From: Zoogloeaceae bacterium | GTDB lineage: Bacteria > Pseudomonadota > Gammaproteobacteria > Burkholderiales > Rhodocyclaceae | Assembly (NCBI GenBank): GCA_031278735.1 | Contig: JAITJU010000019.1 | Location: 1-8,402, forward strand | Reading direction: 5' to 3' | Length of the DNA: 8,402 nt | Shown: in pieces, positions 6,686 to 8,402 of the stretch | How the letters are laid out: every line of letters starts with the position of its first letter | Position numbering within the stretch: the stretch's first letter is position 1 | The notes under the pieces: generated by a model | What the model saw: only the letters and a program-made list of their open reading frames with translations | The model's database searches: none | Told to the model about the DNA's origin: nothing | Program-made: the position numbers and the translations under genes

Positions 6686-7168
6686 GTGTCGAAAGAGGAA
6701 AAATTCTTGCTGGATCGTTATGACCGCCGGATTCTGGAAATCCTGCAACAGGAGGGACGTCTCAGCAATCAGGATCTGGCGGGGCGCGTCGGTCTTTCCG
6801 CGGCGCCCTGCCTGCGCCGGGTGCGGGCGCTGGAAGAAGCAGGCGTCATCAGCGGTTACTGCGCCCTGCTGGACGCGCAAAAGCTGGGATTTTCGCTGAC
6901 GGCGCTGGTTCATATCGCCATGGACGCGCACACCCCGGAGCGTTTCGCCGGGCTGGAAGCGGCGGCGCGGGAAATTCCCGAAATCATCGAATGCCTGCTG
7001 ATTACCGGGCAGGACGCCGATTATCAACTGAAGGTCATGGTTGCCGACATGGAAAGCTACCGCGCCCTGCTCCTTGACCGCATCACCCGCATTCCTGGCG
7101 TCGCCGGCGTGCATACCAGTTTCGTGCTGCGCCGGGTTGTCGATAAAACCGCGCTGCCCTTGCCGTGA
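6686..7168 (+). CDS. Lrp/AsnC-family transcriptional regulator
   Basis: This is a feast/famine regulator of up to 160 residues, close to the family norm. The N-terminal DNA-binding domain contains LDRYDRRILEILQQEGRLSNQDLAGRVGLS followed by CLRRVRALEEAGVI, the standard Lrp helix-turn-helix (about residues 27-53). The rest is the RAM ligand-binding and oligomerisation domain, including the VMVADMESYRALLLDRITRIPGVAGVHTSF segment. The first start is GTG at 6686 with a poor ribosome binding site. An in-frame TTG at 6707 is preceded by GAGGAA at good spacing and would begin MLDRYDRRIL, closer to typical family N-termini, so the true protein may be 153 residues. It is divergent from leuA, which makes leucine or another amino acid a reasonable effector. 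Which effector, and whether it activates or represses leuA, is not shown. Confidence 0.94.
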   Translation: MSKEEKFLLDRYDRRILEILQQEGRLSNQDLAGRVGLSAAPCLRRVRALEEAGVISGYCALLDAQKLGFSLTALVHIAMDAHTPERFAGLEAAAREIPEIIECLLITGQDADYQLKVMVADMESYRALLLDRITRIPGVAGVHTSFVLRRVVDKTALPLP

Positions 7169-7241
7169 GCCGCCGCGCTTGGTCTTCCTGGAGGAGGCGC
7201 GTCCATGCGCGTCCGACCGTTGTCTCCGGCCTGCGGTGCCT

Positions 7242-7272
7242 GGCGGGGAATCATGCGGGTATAATCCCCGCC
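7242..7272 (+). promoter_or_regulatory. rbfA promoter: consensus -10 inside an inverted repeat
   Basis: A perfect TATAAT sits at 7260-7265, 59 bases before the rbfA start. No good -35 is visible at 16-18 bases (the best is TGCCTG at 7237-7242). The -10 lies at the inner edge of an 8-bp inverted repeat, GGCGGGGA (7242-7249) and TCCCCGCC (7265-7272). The repeat could be an operator or just GC-rich flanking sequence. Confidence 0.5.
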
Positions 7273-7324
7273 TTGTCGCGTCCCGTCGCCGGAACGCGCC
7301 TGATCTTGCCGCAAGGAATTTCTC

Positions 7325-7684
7325 ATGAAAAACTTCTCCCGCGCGGAGCGCGTCTCCGGGCAGATTCGCCGCGATCTGGCGGAAATCATCCGAGGCGAAC
7401 TGAAAGACCCCCGCGTCGGCATGGTGAGCCTCACCGCCGTGGAACTCACGCCCGACTATGCCCATGCCCGGGTGTTTTTCACCACGCTGGACATTTCCCA
7501 TTTGCCGGAAATCCAGTCCGGCTTATCCCGCGCCGCCGGCTTTCTGCGCCGGGAACTGGGGCGCCGCCTGCGCATCCACACCCTGCCGGAGCTGCATTTC
7601 ATCCACGACGATTCGCTGGAACGCGGCGCCAGCCTCTCCCGGCTGATCGACGAAGCCGCAGCGCTGGCCGCCAAAGACGACTGA
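7325..7684 (+). CDS. rbfA: 30S ribosome-binding factor A
   Basis: RbfA binds the 30S subunit near helix 1 of 16S rRNA, aids late maturation of the 17S precursor, and is needed for cold adaptation in enterobacteria. The 119 residues match the family. The N-terminal SRAERVSGQIRRDLAEIIRGELKDPRVGMVSLTAVELTPDYAHARVFF carries the family signature and the start of the KH-type fold. The C-terminal half includes LRRELGRRLRIHTLPELHFIHDDSLERGASLSRLID, with the conserved PELHFIHDDSLERG motif. AAGGAA lies eight bases before the ATG. The gene usually sits in a nusA-infB-rbfA-truB operon. Here the upstream neighbour is an Lrp regulator, there is a private -10 element, and a phage remnant begins at the stop codon. 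The coding sequence looks intact and functional. Confidence 0.97.
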   Translation: MKNFSRAERVSGQIRRDLAEIIRGELKDPRVGMVSLTAVELTPDYAHARVFFTTLDISHLPEIQSGLSRAAGFLRRELGRRLRIHTLPELHFIHDDSLERGASLSRLIDEAAALAAKDD

Positions 7685-8148
7685 AAACGCGGGCGATAGT
7701 CCCTTGCCGCGACAAGGCGGAAACGCCCGCCCGCCGCCGCGCTTGGCCGCCGTTCCTTCGCGCCGCCCTCGACCGGCGGCGCCGTCGCCATGTCCTTGAG
7801 ACTTTCCCCCAGGGCGTCGATCGGTTCGTCCGTGCCGTCGACTACCTTGCGACATCAGCCATTGCCGATTCGAAGCCGGACGGCACGGCTGGCAATCGCG
7901 AACGAGGCAAAACTTACCGCCATCGTCGCCAGTTGTCCCTTGGCGCGCAAGAGGCTTGTCCCCCAGGCGTTGCTCTGCCCTTCGATCTGCGCGATCGTTT
8001 CCCGCGAGCGCAGGAATGCCTGCACCAGTTCTTCTCTCGTCAGTTGACCGGAGGATTTCAGGCGGTCATAGGCCGCCTTGACCTTCTCGATTTCGGCACG
8101 GACTTCCTTGTGCACGGCGAGACCCAGAAAATCTCGCGCGCGGCGAGC
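7685..8148 (-). pseudogene. Frameshifted fragment of a phage tail tape-measure protein (TP901-type)
   Basis: No intact gene lies between rbfA and the CRISPR array, but the minus strand holds a decayed phage gene. From 8148 to about 7878 one frame reads FLGLAVHKEVRAEIEKVKAAYDRLKSSGQLTREELVQ and on to AWGTSLLRAKGQLA, which resembles the segment ahead of the core in tail tape-measure proteins. The frame then shifts: 7877-7851 reads GFESAMADV. A second shift of opposite sign returns to the first frame for RKVVDGTDEPIDALGESLKDM (from 7851), then a degraded AAAGGRF.LVAARD near 7700. FESAMADVRKVVDGTDE is a hallmark of TIGR01760-type tape-measure proteins. In the first frame a TGA occurs at 7857-7855. 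Only about 155 residues of a protein usually several hundred long remain, with no start or end. It is a prophage relic. Family recognition is from memory, without a search. Confidence 0.72.
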
Positions 8149-8156
8149 AGGGGGAA

Positions 8157-8402
8157 TTTCTGAGCAGCCTATGCGGCTGTGAACATCGAGAACGACGCGG
8201 CGCAGGACAGTTTTACTTTCTGAGCAGCCTATGCGGCTGTGAACGGGCGCGGCGCGGATTGCGCGGTGGCGCGGTATTTCTGAGCAGCCTATGCGGCTGT
8301 GAACTCTTTGTCGGATGAAACACAAGACAGGTTGAATTTCTGAGCAGCCTATGCGGCTGTGAACCTTGACCTGCAAGCATGTCATGATGGCGTTCATTTC
8401 TG
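8157..8402 (-). CRISPR. Type I-F CRISPR array, trailer end; continues past the window
   Basis: Four complete identical 28-bp repeats start at 8157, 8217, 8277 and 8337. A fifth begins at 8397 and is cut by the edge after six bases. The exact 60-bp period leaves four 32-bp spacers (8185-8216, 8245-8276, 8305-8336, 8365-8396), all different. On the plus strand each repeat begins TTTCTGAGCAGCC and ends GGCTGTGAAC. Reversed, it begins GTTCACAGCC and ends CTCAGAAA, the type I-F form with the 8-nt 5' handle and a CAGCC/GGCTG hairpin. Canonical I-F crRNA orientation puts transcription on the minus strand, so the leader and newest spacers lie beyond 8402 and the oldest spacer is 8185-8216. No cas gene is in the window. 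Period and repeat identity are certain. The subtype is assigned by repeat similarity. Confidence 0.97.

Noticed and set aside
7689..7730. Nested hairpin after rbfA (GCGGGCG/CGCCCGC with inner CCTTG/CAAGG)
   Set aside because: There is no T-run after it, and the same bases read as phage-relic codons. GC-rich DNA gives such stems readily, so I did not call a terminator.
7165..8163. A 332-residue plus-strand frame covering rbfA and the phage relic
   Set aside because: It overlaps rbfA in another frame and has a low-complexity Arg/Pro/Ala-rich translation typical of off-frame GC-rich DNA.
8185..8396. Spacers that might target the neighbouring phage relic
   Set aside because: I compared the four spacers by eye with 7685-8156 and saw no match on either strand. 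A proper search against phage and plasmid sequences was not possible.
7855..8397. A 180-residue minus-strand open frame running through the CRISPR array
   Set aside because: The 60-bp repeat period is a multiple of three, so the array stays open and yields a repeating VHSRIGCSE peptide. Only the part after the array (from about 8148 down) has protein-like content, and that belongs to the phage relic.

Overview
The window looks like a GC-rich proteobacterial chromosome segment, most likely a betaproteobacterium. The reasons are the gene content (metK divergent from a tandem pair of LpxL-type acyltransferases, rbfA, an Lrp-type regulator), the codon use and a type I-F CRISPR repeat. The genus cannot be named from this sequence alone. 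No rRNA, tRNA or insertion sequence was seen.

Layout. Left edge (1-1164): a partial XRE-type repressor on the minus strand diverges from a secreted protein of unknown function. The gap between them is packed with GGTTGA-based inverted repeats that look like an operator. The secreted-protein gene is visibly more AT-rich than the rest and reads as accessory DNA. Core block (1215-4849): metK on the minus strand, with a terminator and a 5' leader able to fold over its own Shine-Dalgarno. Diverging from it on the plus strand are two overlapping LpxL/LpxM-type acyltransferase genes and a GNAT acetyltransferase. Next (4857-7168): a long-form 2-isopropylmalate synthase (leuA) on the minus strand, convergent with the GNAT gene and divergent from an Lrp/AsnC-family regulator. 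The leuA/lrp gap holds a perfect palindrome overlapping a predicted promoter. Then rbfA (7325-7684) with its own apparent promoter, away from its usual nusA-infB-truB neighbours.

Right edge (7685-8402): no intact gene. A frameshifted fragment of a TP901-type phage tail tape-measure protein starts at the rbfA stop and ends eight bases from a type I-F CRISPR array of 28-bp repeats and 32-bp spacers, which runs off the window. By repeat orientation the array is read leftward. Its leader, and perhaps its cas genes, therefore lie beyond the right edge, and its old (trailer) end touches the phage remnant.

How the parts fit: metK, the acyltransferases, leuA and rbfA are housekeeping genes (SAM supply, lipid A acylation, leucine synthesis, 30S maturation). 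The two ends are accessory. The most interesting non-coding signals are the metK and leuA leaders, the two palindromic operators, and the CRISPR-phage junction.
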